Below are positions 23,687 to 35,054 of a stretch of DNA of 64,000 nucleotides, piece after piece. Below the pieces are notes generated by a model. That model was not told the origin of the DNA. It ran no database searches and saw only the letters and a list, made by a program, of their open reading frames with translations. The stretch's first letter is position 1. Each line of letters opens with the position of its first letter. The position numbers were made by a program, and so were the translations under genes. Source of the stretch: Scalesia atractyloides (taxonomy: Eukaryota > Streptophyta > Magnoliopsida > Asterales > Asteraceae); contig CAMTDV010000023.1 in assembly GCA_947069175.1 (NCBI GenBank), positions 92,254,240 through 92,318,239 on the forward strand. Direction: 5' to 3'.

Positions 23687-25992
23687 ATGACCAAACCTGA
23701 TGACCAGACATCATCATCCAAACCCGAATGACCAGCACCCTAAAACCCTTCACCCTGCCTACTCTGTTTCGAATATACAATCCAAAATCCGAACACTTGA
23801 CGGTACATCTGTCACATATTCTTCCTGGTAAAATTATTCAAGTTCCATTCTATTGCATACCGGGTCATCAACCACATCGATGATACACCGCCCCCAGCAA
23901 CCCCAGATCCAACTTATACGGAGTGGAAGGAATTGGATGCTTTAGTCTCTCAATGGATATATAGACGGTCTCTGATGATCTGCTAACCAGAATTCTCGAC
24001 ACCGAAGCTTCGGCTCGAACCAGTTGGTTAAAACTTGAGAAAATCTTTCTTAGCAATAAGAAAGCCAAAGCAGCCGCACTTGAAACCCGGTTTGTAAACC
24101 TCACCCTCGCAGCATGTAGTTCCGTTGAAGACTATTGCAAACAACTGAAAGATTTAGCAAATCAACTGGGAGACGTTGACCAACCGGTTACGGAATCACG
24201 CTTGGTACTGCAGTTAGTTCGTGGGCTTTCTCAGGAATATGACACTACCGCATCTTTAATCAATTCTCAAGATGTTGATTGGGATCTTGCCAGATCAATG
24301 CTCAATGATGAAGTTATTAGGCAAGCTGCTCGCCAACAACAATCCTCGTCTATCTTGGTAACAACATCCAACCCAAACTCCACGACCCAAACACAACAGC
24401 CCTCTCCTGCAACACCCTCCACCGATAATACAGCTGCTTCCAACAATGGCTCCTACCAGTCCAATTATCGAGGAAGTGGAAGGGGCAAGAATGGTCAGAA
24501 CTACCGCGGACGGGGCGGTCGTGGACGTGGCAACAGGGGAAACCCTACGGGACCTCCTTGGCAGTTCCAGAACCCACAAACTTATCCACAATGGGCCTGG
24601 TGGAATACTCCACCTTGCCCATATCCGACTGCAACCACATGGCGACCCAATCCAACTCAACCCAATGTTGCAGCCCACTACACATGCTATTCGGGGCAGC
24701 CTAATTATGGTCCAGCACCACCCACACCCGGATACGATGCATTATGTCCGTCGGATCTCCACCAAGCTTTCAACACTATGCAGCTAAATTACACGGAACC
24801 GTATCCGGTTATGGACACAGGGGCTGAACGTCATGTTACCGAAAACCGAGTTATGATTCAACTTCCTGATTCTTTTTCTGTTACTGCTAAACTGTTAGTC
24901 GGCAACAGGCAATGTTTACCAATTAAGGGTTCGGGCACTGGTTACCTTCCCATGTATAACCGAACTTATATTCTACCCAACATACTTTATAGCCCCCAAA
25001 TTATCAAAACTTTATTGTCCGTACGCCGTTTCACACGTGATAATAATGTTTCTGTCGAATTTGACCCTTTTGGCTTTTCCTTGAAGGACCTCAAAACGGG
25101 CCGGCTCCTTTCCCGCCACAATAGCATAGGCGATCTTTATCCAGTCACTCCACCTACCCTTCCGCCACAAGCTTGTTTGATTGCATCTTCAACTTTACCA
25201 TGGCATAACCGCCTCGGGCACCCTGGAGCACAAGTTTTAGACATTTTAACTAGAAATTTTGGTTTTCCGTGTAACTCGAATAAACATTCTTCTTTTTGCA
25301 ATTCATATCATTTATCTAATAGTAAACGGTTACCTTTTTATGAATCCACTTCTTTTACTTTTTCTCCATTTGACATTGTGCATTTTGACTTATGGACATC
25401 TCCTATACTGAGTAAAACCGGATATAAATACTATATGGTCTTAATCGATAATTTCTCAAACTTTGTGTGGGCCTATCCTCTAAAATATAAATCCGAAACA
25501 TTCACCACTTTCACCAAATTTCACCGTTTGATTGCAACACAATTCAACCGCAACATCAAAACGTTTCAGTGTGATCTTGGGGGCGAATTTGACAACAATG
25601 CCTTTAAAAGCTTTGCTCAACAACATGGTCTGTTGTTTCGGTTCTCCTGCCCTCAGACATCCTCCCAAAATGGTCATGCTGAACGAATGATTCGCCGTCT
25701 CATTGATTTCATACGTTCCCTTCTCATTCATGCACAATTACCACCAATGTTCTGGGTAGAAGCACTTCACACCGCCACCTATCTCCATAACATTCTTCCT
25801 ACTAAAAGACTCAATTTCTTCACCCCAACTTTTGCCTTATATCTCCGTCACCAACGTACGACCACTTACGGGTGTTCGGGTGTGCTTGTTATCCAAATAC
25901 CTCTGCCACCCAACCACATAAATTACACCCACGGTCAGTTCGTTGTATTTTTTTGGGGTACCCTCCTAATTTCCGGGTTATCGCTGTTTTGA
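23687..25992 (+). pseudogene. Copia-1 gag, protease and integrase
   Basis: Gag is out of frame at first, then open from 24202. It has the UBN2-type core (LVRGLSQEYD), a Gly/Arg-rich stretch (about 24475-24540) where a zinc knuckle is usual, the protease motif MDTGA (about 24812) and the integrase: finger WHNRLGH with the second CxxC cysteine replaced by Tyr (FCNSYH), then core HFDLW, QCDLGGEF and HAERMIR, so D, D and E are all present. A frameshift near 25865 moves the continuation (FGCACYPN ... HPRSVRCIFLGYP) to another frame. Family role: capsid, polyprotein cleavage and DNA integration. Confidence 0.9.
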
Positions 25993-25999
25993 CCCTACT

Positions 26000-27880
26000 G
26001 CTGGTAAAGTCATCATCTCTCGTCACGTCACCTTTGACGAACACACTTTCCCCTATACCATTAAAATCCCCTCCGCCACTTATTCATTCTTAGATGATAT
26101 TACGCCACTCGGTTTCATTTTCCGCCAGCCCGTCTTCATACCTCCTAACCCCACACCACCTCCACCCATCATACATACCTATCACCGACGCCCGAAACCT
26201 ACCACCGCTGCCCCATCGTCCCATGCTGCTACGACAGCTCCGTCCCAGCCCGCCCAACAGCCTACGGCTGTTCCTTCCCAGCCTCCTCTCTCCACTAACA
26301 CCCACCCAATGACCACCAGATCTAAAGCCCACCGTACTTTGCTTTCCACCTCTATTTCTCCGGTTCCCAATTCGTATGCCAAGGCCTTTGCCGACCCTCA
26401 TTGGTTACATGCTATGCAGGCTGAGTTTAGTGCTTTACAGGAAAATGATACATGGGAGTTGTTCCTAGACCATCTGACCGCCCGGTTACTTGTTGTATGT
26501 GGATTTTTCGCCATAAATTTAAATCTGATGGGTCACTTGAACGGTATAAAACACGTTTGGTGGTTAATGGGAAATCTCAGACAGTGGGAATTGATTGTGA
26601 GGATACTTTTAGTCCGGTTGTGAAACCGGCTACTATAAGGACTGTATTGTCCGTTGCTGTTTTCGTTCTTAGCCTATCCATCAACTGGATGTCAGAACGC
26701 TTTTTTACATGGAATTTGAATGAAACTGTATTTATGCATCAACCACCAGGATTTGTCGACTGGCGTTTTCCTAATTTTGTGTGTCGGTTGAAAAAGTCCC
26801 TTTATGGTCTTAAGCAGGCCCCTCGGGCGTGGTACACTAGGTTCGCTACTCATATTTTATCACAAGGATTTTGCAGCAGTGTGTGTGACAACTTGTTGTT
26901 TCTCTACTATCGTGGCTCACAGACAGCTTATTTACTTCTATATGTTGATGATATTGTTCTCACTGCCTCCTCCAATGAGTTATTACAGGATATTATTCAC
27001 ATGCTCTCATGAGAGTTTGCCATGACCGATTTAGGTCCGCTACATCATTTTTTGGGGATCAAGGTTACACGGACATCTAGTGGTCTTTTCTTAGATCAAG
27101 CTCAGTATACTAAGGACATCATCTCACGCGCTTCTATGTCCTCTTGTAAACCATGCACGACACCCGTTGACTTATCTACCAAACTGAGTGCTTCCGATGG
27201 TTCTCTATTTCATGATCCTACCTTATATCGTAGCTGGCTGGTGCATTGCAGTACCTTACATTTACGCGCCCGGACATTTCATATGCTGTTCAACAAGTTT
27301 GCCTCTTCATGCATGCCCAACGGGATCCTCATTTTGCTTTTCTGAAGCGTTTTTAAGATATTTACAGGGCACGGTTGATTACGGTATTCGTCTTGGTAAA
27401 TCTAATAACACTCTTTGGTTGCCTATTCTGACGCTGATGGGGGTGGGTGTCCCGATTCTCGTCGTTCTACTAGTGGTTATTGTGTTTTCCTTGATGATAA
27501 TTTAATTTCATGGTCCTCCAAGCGGCAGCCGACAATCTCTTGCTCAAGTGCTGAAGCCGAATATCGGGGCGTCGCTAATGCTGTTGCTGAAACAACTTGG
27601 CTTCACAACTTACTTCTTGAGCTGCATCTTCCTCTTCAGAAGGCTTCTGTGATTTATTGTGACAATGTCTCTGCTGTTTATATGTCAGACAATCCTGTCT
27701 AGCATCAACGAACCAAGCATATCGAGATAGATATCCATTTTGTTCGTGAAAAAGTCCGCGTCGGACATATTCGAGTGTTACATGTGCCCTCAGCCTTACA
27801 GTTTGCAGACATCTTTACCAAGGGACTTACTCGTTCGTTATTTCAGTATTTTAGATCCAGCTTGAGCGTCTGTCCACCGC
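26000..27880 (+). pseudogene. Copia-1 reverse transcriptase and RNase H
   Basis: Pieces in several frames: a Pro/Ser-rich linker to MTTRSKAH (26310), the RT start ADPHWLHAMQ (about 26390), SLYGLKQAPRAWY (about 26795), the YVDD catalytic motif (about 26940), LGPLHHFLGIKV, then RNase H with SDADGGGCPDSRRSTSGYC, AEAEYRG and a C-terminal HVPSALQFADIFTKGL. The usual DVKNAFLHG stretch is scrambled before MHQPPGF. Stops at 27010-27012 and 27700-27702 and several frameshifts make it nonfunctional. Confidence 0.9.
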
Positions 27881-27887
27881 CCGCTCA

Positions 27888-27900
27888 AACTGCGGGGGAG
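27888..27900 (+). other. Copia-1 polypurine tract
   Basis: aactgcgggggag directly before the 3' LTR. Confidence 0.85.
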
Positions 27901-28081
27901 TCTTAGCCGATAAATATTATTATATATTTGATTTATTATTGTTTAGATAGATGATCAATTGGAATTCTATTGTGATTGTGTTTCCTAAATTAGAGATAGG
28001 CAGGCATTGTAATCCTCCCTATTTAAAGGGCTCTCTTTCATGAATTAGATCCTCAAGAATTATACACCATAAACTCTTTTA
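27901..28081 (+). repeat. Copia-1 3' LTR
   Basis: Matches 23425-23604 apart from seven substitutions and one indel. Followed by the target duplication aactt. Confidence 0.93.
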
Positions 28082-28459
28082 AACTTTGGTTAATATCATT
28101 TGTAAATTCTCATCTCTTGAAATTTCGATGATGCAGGATAAAACATTTGAACATCAATACATATCGGCTGTTAAAGCACATTTGTAAGTATATATTAGCC
28201 GTCTCGTATTGTTGTACCTTCACGCCCCGCTTGCGGGTGCACGTATAATGTATATATGTGTGGCCCTCGAGGGGCAAAAGTGTGCACTAATTTTAATGTT
28301 ATTTTACTAATATCGTGAAAATAACGTTAAAAGCGGGGAACGGTTAATCTTGCATCATGTAGTGGCGTTGATAGCCGAAAGACAAGGGGTACATGCACTA
28401 ATCGGCCTATTTGCCGAGAGTTATGCGCCTTATGTTCAAGGCTTGATGCAAAACTACTA

Positions 28460-28592
28460 TGGAGCCGGGGGTCTCACTGGAAGCAGCCTCTCTATTCCTA
28501 CGGGGTAGAGGTAAGGCTGTTTACATCTTACCCTCTCAGACCCTACCTTAGCTTTGCTATTGGTTGGATTACTGAGTATGATGATGATGATG
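28460..28592 (+). mobile_element. SINE-like 3' module with (TGA)n tail
   Basis: ggtctcactggaagcagcct, ctattcctacggggtagagg, taaggctg..tacatctta, ccctctcagaccctacctta and a (tga)n tail: the conserved 3' half of a common plant SINE type. The tRNA-related 5' half is not recognised. It lies in the last SGR2-like intron. Confidence 0.6.
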
Positions 28593-29332
28593 ATGATGTA
28601 TTGTTGTATCTTCCTTTTAAGCTTTAACTGTTTTGAGCATCTCTTTTTTTTGCAGAAAGTACTGGAGAAACCCTGATACTGCACTATTCATATTAAAGCA
28701 TTTGTATCGAGACATACCAAACGAGCCCAAAATATACTCAGAAAGCACTAGACATCAAGAAAACGATGATCGCGAAGAATTGTTTGATGATGAACAGCTT
28801 CCTTTAACTTTTGCTAGTCAGAACTTTCTGAAGCAGTTCTCAGTTAGAGCCAAAAGGTTCTTGAATCAGTGAATGCTGATGACTTTCCTTGTAAAAAAGT
28901 TGACCAACATTAACTTACGATTCTTCGCCTTTCACCAAGAGGTTTTATGCTTTAAAAGATGGAAACAAGCCAAGTACAATAGGGGGTATAAACCACTAAT
29001 GACAAAAGATCAACCGGTCGACGAAACCCGACGTATTTGACTTGTATTAAAATTATAATGCATTGACTTGAAGCGGTTTTGATCCGTTACTCAACTTGCC
29101 TGATCCACCCATTTTCCACCTCCATCTAATGGGTCATTTTGAACCGGTTTTGGGCTATATTGTATATTTTGAATGAAAGACTCGTTTGACTTTTGACTTG
29201 AAATATTCAATGTACAACATTGATATTGACCAAGAGAAAGGACGATTGACTATGACCAATTCATTGGGGGATGAGTTCTATATGAATCAAAGAAACTTAT
29301 GTTAGGTTACCAGATTAAGAAAATTAGAAGCA

Positions 29333-30441
29333 ATGTCTGATCTTCCTCGTGATATCTTAACCGACATTCTTTCCGGGTTACCTGCAAAGGCTTTAGGGCA
29401 GTTCAAATCAGTATCCAAGTACTGGTTTTCTTTAATATCATCTCCGTGTTTTATTAAACTACATCATCGTTGAGCCCTCTCGGATACCAACACTAATCAT
29501 TCGCGAGTGTTTATCATGTCAACTCATTCATTGCACTCGACCAACTATGAATCACCATCATGTTATGAAGGCATTGATGATGATGATCATAACTCAAACG
29601 CCATGATCAGTTTAAAAGATCCTTTAGAAAAAGAATCAGTTGGTGAAAAGGCATTGGGTTCTTGCTATGGTTTGGTTTTCTTTGTTTGTTATAATGATGT
29701 TATCCTCTTGTGGAACCCAACTACTCAAAAGACTCGTTTGATACCGGACCCGAATCACCCGATAACACCATTCTCCAATGCCACTCGCTTTTATGGGCTC
29801 GGGTATGATTTTTCAATCGATGATTACAAGATGGTTAGAGCGTCGCGCTCCATTTCTAGTGATGCTATCACTTCTCAAGTTTTCAGTCTTAGAACCGGAT
29901 CCTGGAGAACGATCAAGGCCGCCCACATGAACATCAACGATCCGGATGAAATTGGGTCGTTTTCCAAAGGCGCAATTCATTGGATAGTGAGGCATAAGGC
30001 GCATAATGGCGGTTTCAACAAAAGTGAAACGATACTTTCATTCGACGTAAAAGACGAGGTTTTTCTTGAAATTCGCTTACCAAATAGTGGCGAATGCGAA
30101 AATGAGCAAAGTGGATTTTGGAGTGTGGGAGATTTGAAAGGTAGTTTGTATGCAGTTTATGGTGGTGATGGTATAGATATGGATGTGTGGGTGATGAAGG
30201 AATATGGTGTTGAAAGGTCATGGAGTAAGGTGATTAAACTAGATTGGATTAGATTTCCATGTGATTAGGAATGATGCCAGTGTGTTTTACACATGGAGAT
30301 GATGTTGTGATTGATTTGGATTCATGGAGCTTGGTGAGATTCAATATAAAAGAAAATACGTATAAAACATTCAAGAAATGTAGTACTGATTGGCATTTTT
30401 GGGTCGTGTATACCGAGACTTTGGTATCGCCTTATGGTTAG
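29333..30441 (+). pseudogene. F-box protein gene with F-box-associated domain, broken
   Basis: The N-terminus MSDLPRDILTDILSGLPAKA is a typical F-box (SKP1-binding in SCF ubiquitin ligases), continuing to SVSKYWFSLISSPCFIKLHH. TGA at 29471-29473 interrupts the frame, which then stays open to TAG 30266-30268 and contains F-box-associated features (SCYGLVFF, LLWNPTTQKTRLIP, FYGLGYDFSIDDYKMVR, VFSLRTGSWR, GAIHWIV, ILSFDV). A one-base loss near 30266 puts the tail (GMMPVCFTHGDD ... DLDSWSLVRFNIKENTYKTF) in another frame, ending TAG 30439-30441. About 370 codons in total, usual for this class. It begins about 460 bp after the SGR2-like stop. The tail is duplicated at 30917. Confidence 0.88.
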
Positions 30442-31449
30442 CGACCACGGTTTCATGCAGTAGCAGACCCATGATTTATTTTCTGTGAGGGCAAACGAGG
30501 GGCTTAACCAAACATTAAAGAAGACAATCAGGTTTTTTACCTATAAAATATACTAATTTTTTTACGAGAGCGGTCACACCCTCCCAACCCATAAGGTAGT
30601 ACTAGATCTTCATGGATTTTCTTAGAAGTTTTTGGGTACCTTCACACTTTGACTGACTAAATTTTTGTATTATATGTCGTTACTTTCTTGTAGCTTAAGT
30701 TTCAAGTTGTTACTAATACTATGTATATTACTTTGAAAATTTCAAATTTATAGATATAAATGTTTAATGGTTGGTTATGCATTTTTATGTTAATTGTGTT
30801 GAAAATTTCTATTTTATAGTTACAAATGTTTAATTGTTGGTTATGTATTTATATGTTAACTAGCAGGATTCCTCACGCTACGTGGTTGGAACTCGGTCGG
30901 TATCGATTTGGTTTGTTACTGATTGGCATTTTTGGGTCGTGTATATAGAGACTTTGGTATCGCCTTATGGTTAGCGACCACGGTTTCATGCAGTAGCAGA
31001 CCCATGATTTATTTTCTGTGAGGGCAAACGAGGGGCTTAACCAAACATTAAAGAAGACAATCAGGTTTTTTACCTATAAAATATACTAATTTTTTTACGA
31101 GAGCGGTCACACCCTCCCAACCCATAAGGTAGTACTAGATCTTCATGGATTTTCTTAGAAGTTTTTGGGTACCTTCACACTTTGACTGACTAAATTTTTG
31201 TATTATATGTCGTTACTTTCTTGTAGCTTAAGTTTCAAGTTGTTACTAATACTATGTATATTACTTTGAAAATTTCAAATTTATAGATATAAATGTTTAA
31301 TGGTTGGTTATGCGTTTTTATGTTAATTGTGTTGAAAATTTCTATTTTATAGTTATAAATGTTTAATTGTTGGTTATGTATTTATATGTTAACTAGCAGG
31401 ATTCCTCGCGCTACGTGGTTGGAACTCGGTCGGTATCGATTTGGTTTGT
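30384..31449. repeat. 533-bp tandem duplication overlapping the F-box tail
   Basis: Two copies, 30384-30916 and 30917-31449, both beginning tactgattggcatttttggg. They differ at only a handful of positions (for example taccgagact against tatagagact). The left copy begins inside the last F-box codons, so the right copy carries an orphan piece of that reading frame. Confidence 0.92.
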
Positions 31450-32483
31450 TACGAAACCTACATTCATTATAGCAAATGGAAAAGAAAACTAAAAAATAAA
31501 GTCGTGATTTAAACCAAAGGATATTGACACATCTTTAAAATCGATTGGAAACTTAAACCCAAAACAAATACCGGTATTAATTCTGATAATAACAATATTG
31601 GTACCGATGTTCAATCAGAATCAATTTGATTTATCAAGGTGACGGTACAGTCGATAGTCGTAGAATTTTATGATACTGAAAAATACTCAACTTGTTTTTT
31701 TTTTTTTAAGTTTCCATTTTCAATAAAAAGTAATACCGAAATGGCAAGAAAAAAAATGAAACACATTTACGTATTCAACTTTTAGAACGAATCACAAAAC
31801 CGTGTTCAACAAAAGCTATACCGAAATGTCAAGGAAAAAAAGTTTAAATACAACTTCGTATTCAACTTTTATAACTATAATAATGTATGTGTATATAGGT
31901 TATGTGAAATTAAAAAATAAGAAAAATTCTTTAAAAAGTTGGAAATTAATAATGTCAGAAATATATATATATATATATTGAATTTATAATTAGAATATAA
32001 ATATTATATATATAGTGAGAGTCAAAGAGAAGAAAAATTTTTAAAAACTTTTAAACCAACAGAAATTTTCATTTACTTTATTTAATGTGTGTATTTAATG
32101 TTATGAAAAATGGCATATATGTAAATCTATAATTATCGTTAATTAGCTAATTAATTAAACTTATAACTCATTTTTTTCATATACTCTTTCAAGATAAAAT
32201 AATTTTGGTGTAGGACAATTTTCGACTTGTATAGGATAAATTTTAGTATGTGTAGGATAAATTGTGAAATGTGTAGGGTAAATTTACATGTGTGTATGGT
32301 AAATTCCGGTAAATTTAAGACGTATGTAGGATAAATTTTGAAATGTGTAGGATAAAATGTTTTTGCTTTATTAATGAGAGATAACATAATTAACTAGAGA
32401 AGTTATATCTATTTTATGTTTTATCACTATGCTCTTTCTTCGTTTTCTTCTCACATTAATTTTTTTCTCAAATGAACCTTCCC

Positions 32484-32515
<32 letters not shown>

Positions 32516-33156
32516 AATTGCACAATAAACATAGATGTACTAATTTCTAAAAGTGTTCAAACGCTTTATAACGACCCAATTCGATGTAATTATTGCACTC
32601 GATATTAGTGGTGTAGAGAAGATTTTTTTTTTTCAAGTGGTTCACTTTAAAAGTGCTCAATGTTTTATAACCCAACGTTTTACATCTACTTCTATTAAAA
32701 TAACAAAAACTCAAAAACTCAATGGGTTCGCGTGTCCAGTAACTTTATGATGGCTTGCGTGTGAACGCCAATACATGAAGGCTACGTTGTTTTCTTGTCA
32801 TCCAATGATCCAAAGTATCCGTTCATTTTAAACTCACACTTCAAATGTTGTATTTTTGTTTTCTTGAAGTTTCATTTGTATGGATCTTGGTGAGGAATTT
32901 TAAAGTGTGTTACCTCTTGAAATTTGTTGTGTGTAATTGAAAGTCTGTTTACAGATTCCGAAAGTTGTTTGCGAAACTCATCATTTCTCGCTTATGGCAA
33001 CAATTTCTGACACGACTATGATACCAAAGTAATTAGGTTTTTGGTCGACTAATACAACTTGTTTTTATTAAACGAGTTAACCCAAACATCAGTAGTTTTT
33101 GTTAAGCTCCTTGACATGAGTAAACATGACAAGTTATTTCACGTCACGCAAGAGCC
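31450..33156. other. Noncoding, AT-rich; no gene seen
   Basis: From 32205 to 32360 about six copies of tgtaggataaatttt-type repeats occur, resembling a foldback MITE interior. Short TA runs lie near 31964 and 32487. Nothing codes convincingly. Confidence 0.6.
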
Positions 33157-33164
33157 GTCCAAAT

Positions 33165-33398
33165 TAGAGGTGCACAAAACTTACCGGTTAATTAACCAAA
33201 ACCGTAACCCGTTAATAACCACTTAAGGAATAACCAATTAGTGACATATAAATATGCTATGTCGGTGGTTTTGTTTTCTTCTGCTTTTCTTTTTATATTA
33301 TTATAATGGCTAAAGATATCATTCAAACTACCAAGCCACTTTTTCAAAAGTTTTTTCTTTACTTTTACCCTCCACTTGTACCAAGTGCAAGTGCAAGC

Positions 33399-33484
<86 letters not shown>

Positions 33485-33681
33485 AACTATAGGTTAGTAA
33501 CCAGTTATAATATTTAGTATAGTAAATGGTTATAAACCGGTTAACCGAAAAAACAGAAAAACTCAAAAAAAAGGCAAATCGAAAATAACCTATTAATTAA
33601 CCGAACGATTAAAGTAATAACCGGTTAAAGCGTTAACTGGTTAAAGTCAAAAAGTCAAATTAACCGATTTGTGCACTTCTA
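33165..33681. mobile_element. hAT MITE, second copy, with (TA)n expansion
   Basis: Termini tagaggtgcacaaa and tttgtgcacttcta with a perfect 8-bp target duplication gtccaaat (33157-33164 and 33682-33689). Same family as 13282-13651. A TA run of about 80 bp at 33402-33481 sits inside. Confidence 0.9.
33402..33481. repeat. (TA)n microsatellite, about 80 bp
   Basis: Uninterrupted TA repeat inside the hAT MITE. The open frame it creates (Ile-Tyr repeats) is not a gene. Confidence 0.97.
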
Positions 33682-34067
33682 GTCCAAATCAAGATACTTG
33701 TTTGGAGTTTGGGCTCAAAAGTGAAAAGAATGTACACCACTAGTTTTTGCCCCGCCCTCGTTGCGAAGCACTAAGCTGAATATTTTCTCTCATAACATGT
33801 AGGTCTATGCTTCGGTTACTTGTAAATACTACTCATAAAATGACCAAAAAAATTTTAACATCGAGTCAACCAATTAAAACAAAGTACTGGACAAATGAGC
33901 ATGTTGCAGTAGCCGATTGGCACAATCGTAATCTCACAAGGGAAAAAATAAAAAGGATGGCAAAACTATAAATATAAACCGAGTGCAAAACCGTAAGTTG
34001 GCTTAAAAAGGGAAAAAGACAAAACTAATGGAAAAACTGTAAATTTAAATGAGTAAAATCGTAAGTT

Positions 34068-34486
34068 AGCTTGACGAATGGAGAAATGTCAGCCTAGCAA
34101 CTGGCCGTTCATTTCCACCAATAACAGGAAAATACTATTCCCTCTTATGGTAATTGTTGTTATAGGTAGCTTGAGAATGAAGAAATGTTAGCCTAACAGT
34201 TGGCCGTTCATTTCCACCAATAACAGGAAAATACTATTCCTTTTATGGTAATTGTTGTTACTAGGTAGCTTGACGAATGGAGAACTGCTAGCCTAATAGT
34301 GGCTGTTCATTTCCACCAATAACAGGAAAATACTATTCCCTCTTATGGTAAGTGGTGTTATATTTCTTACGGTAATTGTTGTTATAGGTCGCTTGATGAA
34401 TGGAGAACTGGTAGCCTAACAGCTGGCTGTTCATTTCCACCAAACAAGAAAATACTATTCCCTCTTATAGTAATTATTGTTATAGG
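34068..34486. repeat. Tandem repeat, about 98 bp x 4
   Basis: Units begin at about 34068, 34167, 34265 and 34388: tagcttgacgaatggagaa, gttcatttccaccaataac, aggaaaatactattccctc, ttatggtaattgttgttat. The third has an internal insertion of about 24 bp. No coding function seen. Confidence 0.88.
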
Positions 34487-34800
34487 TAATAAAATGTATT
34501 GTTATTTGTAGTGGCTTAATTGGGTTTTTGTTGTGTTCTAATGAAGAAACTTGGGCCTTTGAGCTGGGGATACTTAGCCTCGTGATGATGGACAGCCACG
34601 GCCCATTAGTTGATTACTATATTCCACTATTCAAGGTTCATAACTTCATCATGAATAGAAAAAGTTTTATGTATAAATCTTATGTATCTGTATGCCCTTT
34701 CAATACGTAAAATTATCCTATTATAAAATATAATAAAATTAGTTACTCTTACAGTTGGCTTGTTTACATAAATAAAGCATACACACGTCCAAATGTATCA

Positions 34801-35054
34801 AGGGGTTGTTTGGCAACTTTTGAATATTTAAGTATTGAACCAGTAAAATATCTGAACCATTAAGAGCCAGTATAATGCTTAACCGTTCAGAGGAAAATGT
34901 TTGATCAATTTGGATTAGAGATCATAATCATTCAGACTCAGTATTATGCTTAACCATTCAGAAACAAATGTCTGAACCATTCAGACATCTGCTCGCGAAA
35001 CAAACAGTCTAAACCATTAAGAACCTTGTTAAAAGGTAAACAAACAGTCCCTAA
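34801..35054. mobile_element. Possible hAT-like MITE
   Basis: Termini aggggttgtttggc and caaacagtccct are near complements, with repeated tctgaaccattcagac-type segments between. No clear TSD. The rest of 34487-35262 shows nothing supportable. Confidence 0.45.

Larger units (their letters stand above)
23425..28081 (+). mobile_element. Copia-1, complete but degenerate Ty1/copia element in SGR2 intron 14
   Basis: LTRs 23425-23604 (180 bp) and 27901-28081 (181 bp) flanked by the 5-bp target duplication aactt (23420-23424 and 28082-28086). Primer site 23605-23616 and polypurine tract 27888-27900 adjoin the LTRs exactly. Order gag, protease, integrase, RT, RNase H is that of Ty1/copia. The LTRs differ by seven substitutions and one indel, so the insertion is not recent. 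It lies between exons 22541-22644 and 28137-28183, in the same direction as the gene. Confidence 0.95.
11229..28872 (+). pseudogene. SGR2: SGR2-like DDHD phospholipase A1 gene, 16 3' exons, disrupted
   Basis: Exons with consistent GT-AG borders and phases: 11229-11300, 12372-12524, 13078-13128, 14041-14211, 15650-15799, 16657-16722, 17423-17743, 17830-17881, 18388-18497, 19507-19579, 19830-19932, 20594-20686, 21804-21900, 22541-22644, 28137-28183, 28656-28872 (stop TGA 28870-28872). Together 1880 nt; restoring one lost base gives 627 codons including the stop. Recognised from RRRRFQPSGLF, GLHALFTGEDDTW, HLVFMVHGIGQ, the lipase nucleophile GYSLG (Ser codon 17441-17443) and DDHD-domain residues in VDTFF, HPSDPVAYR, GRIDHVLQ and NPDTALF. 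Arabidopsis SGR2 is a roughly 930-residue phospholipase A1-like protein linked to vacuolar membranes and shoot gravitropism, so about 300 N-terminal residues are absent here; they may lie beyond the repeats to the left. Breaks: TAG at 14092-14094 and a frameshift near 20651. A living gene with assembly errors is less likely but possible. Confidence 0.9.

Noticed and set aside
24446..24787. Alternative frames over Copia-1 gag
   Set aside because: Overlap the true gag-protease frame, which has the conserved motifs; shadows caused by GC-rich codons.
33192..33566. Open frame with a long Ile-Tyr repeat
   Set aside because: Created by the TA microsatellite inside a hAT MITE.
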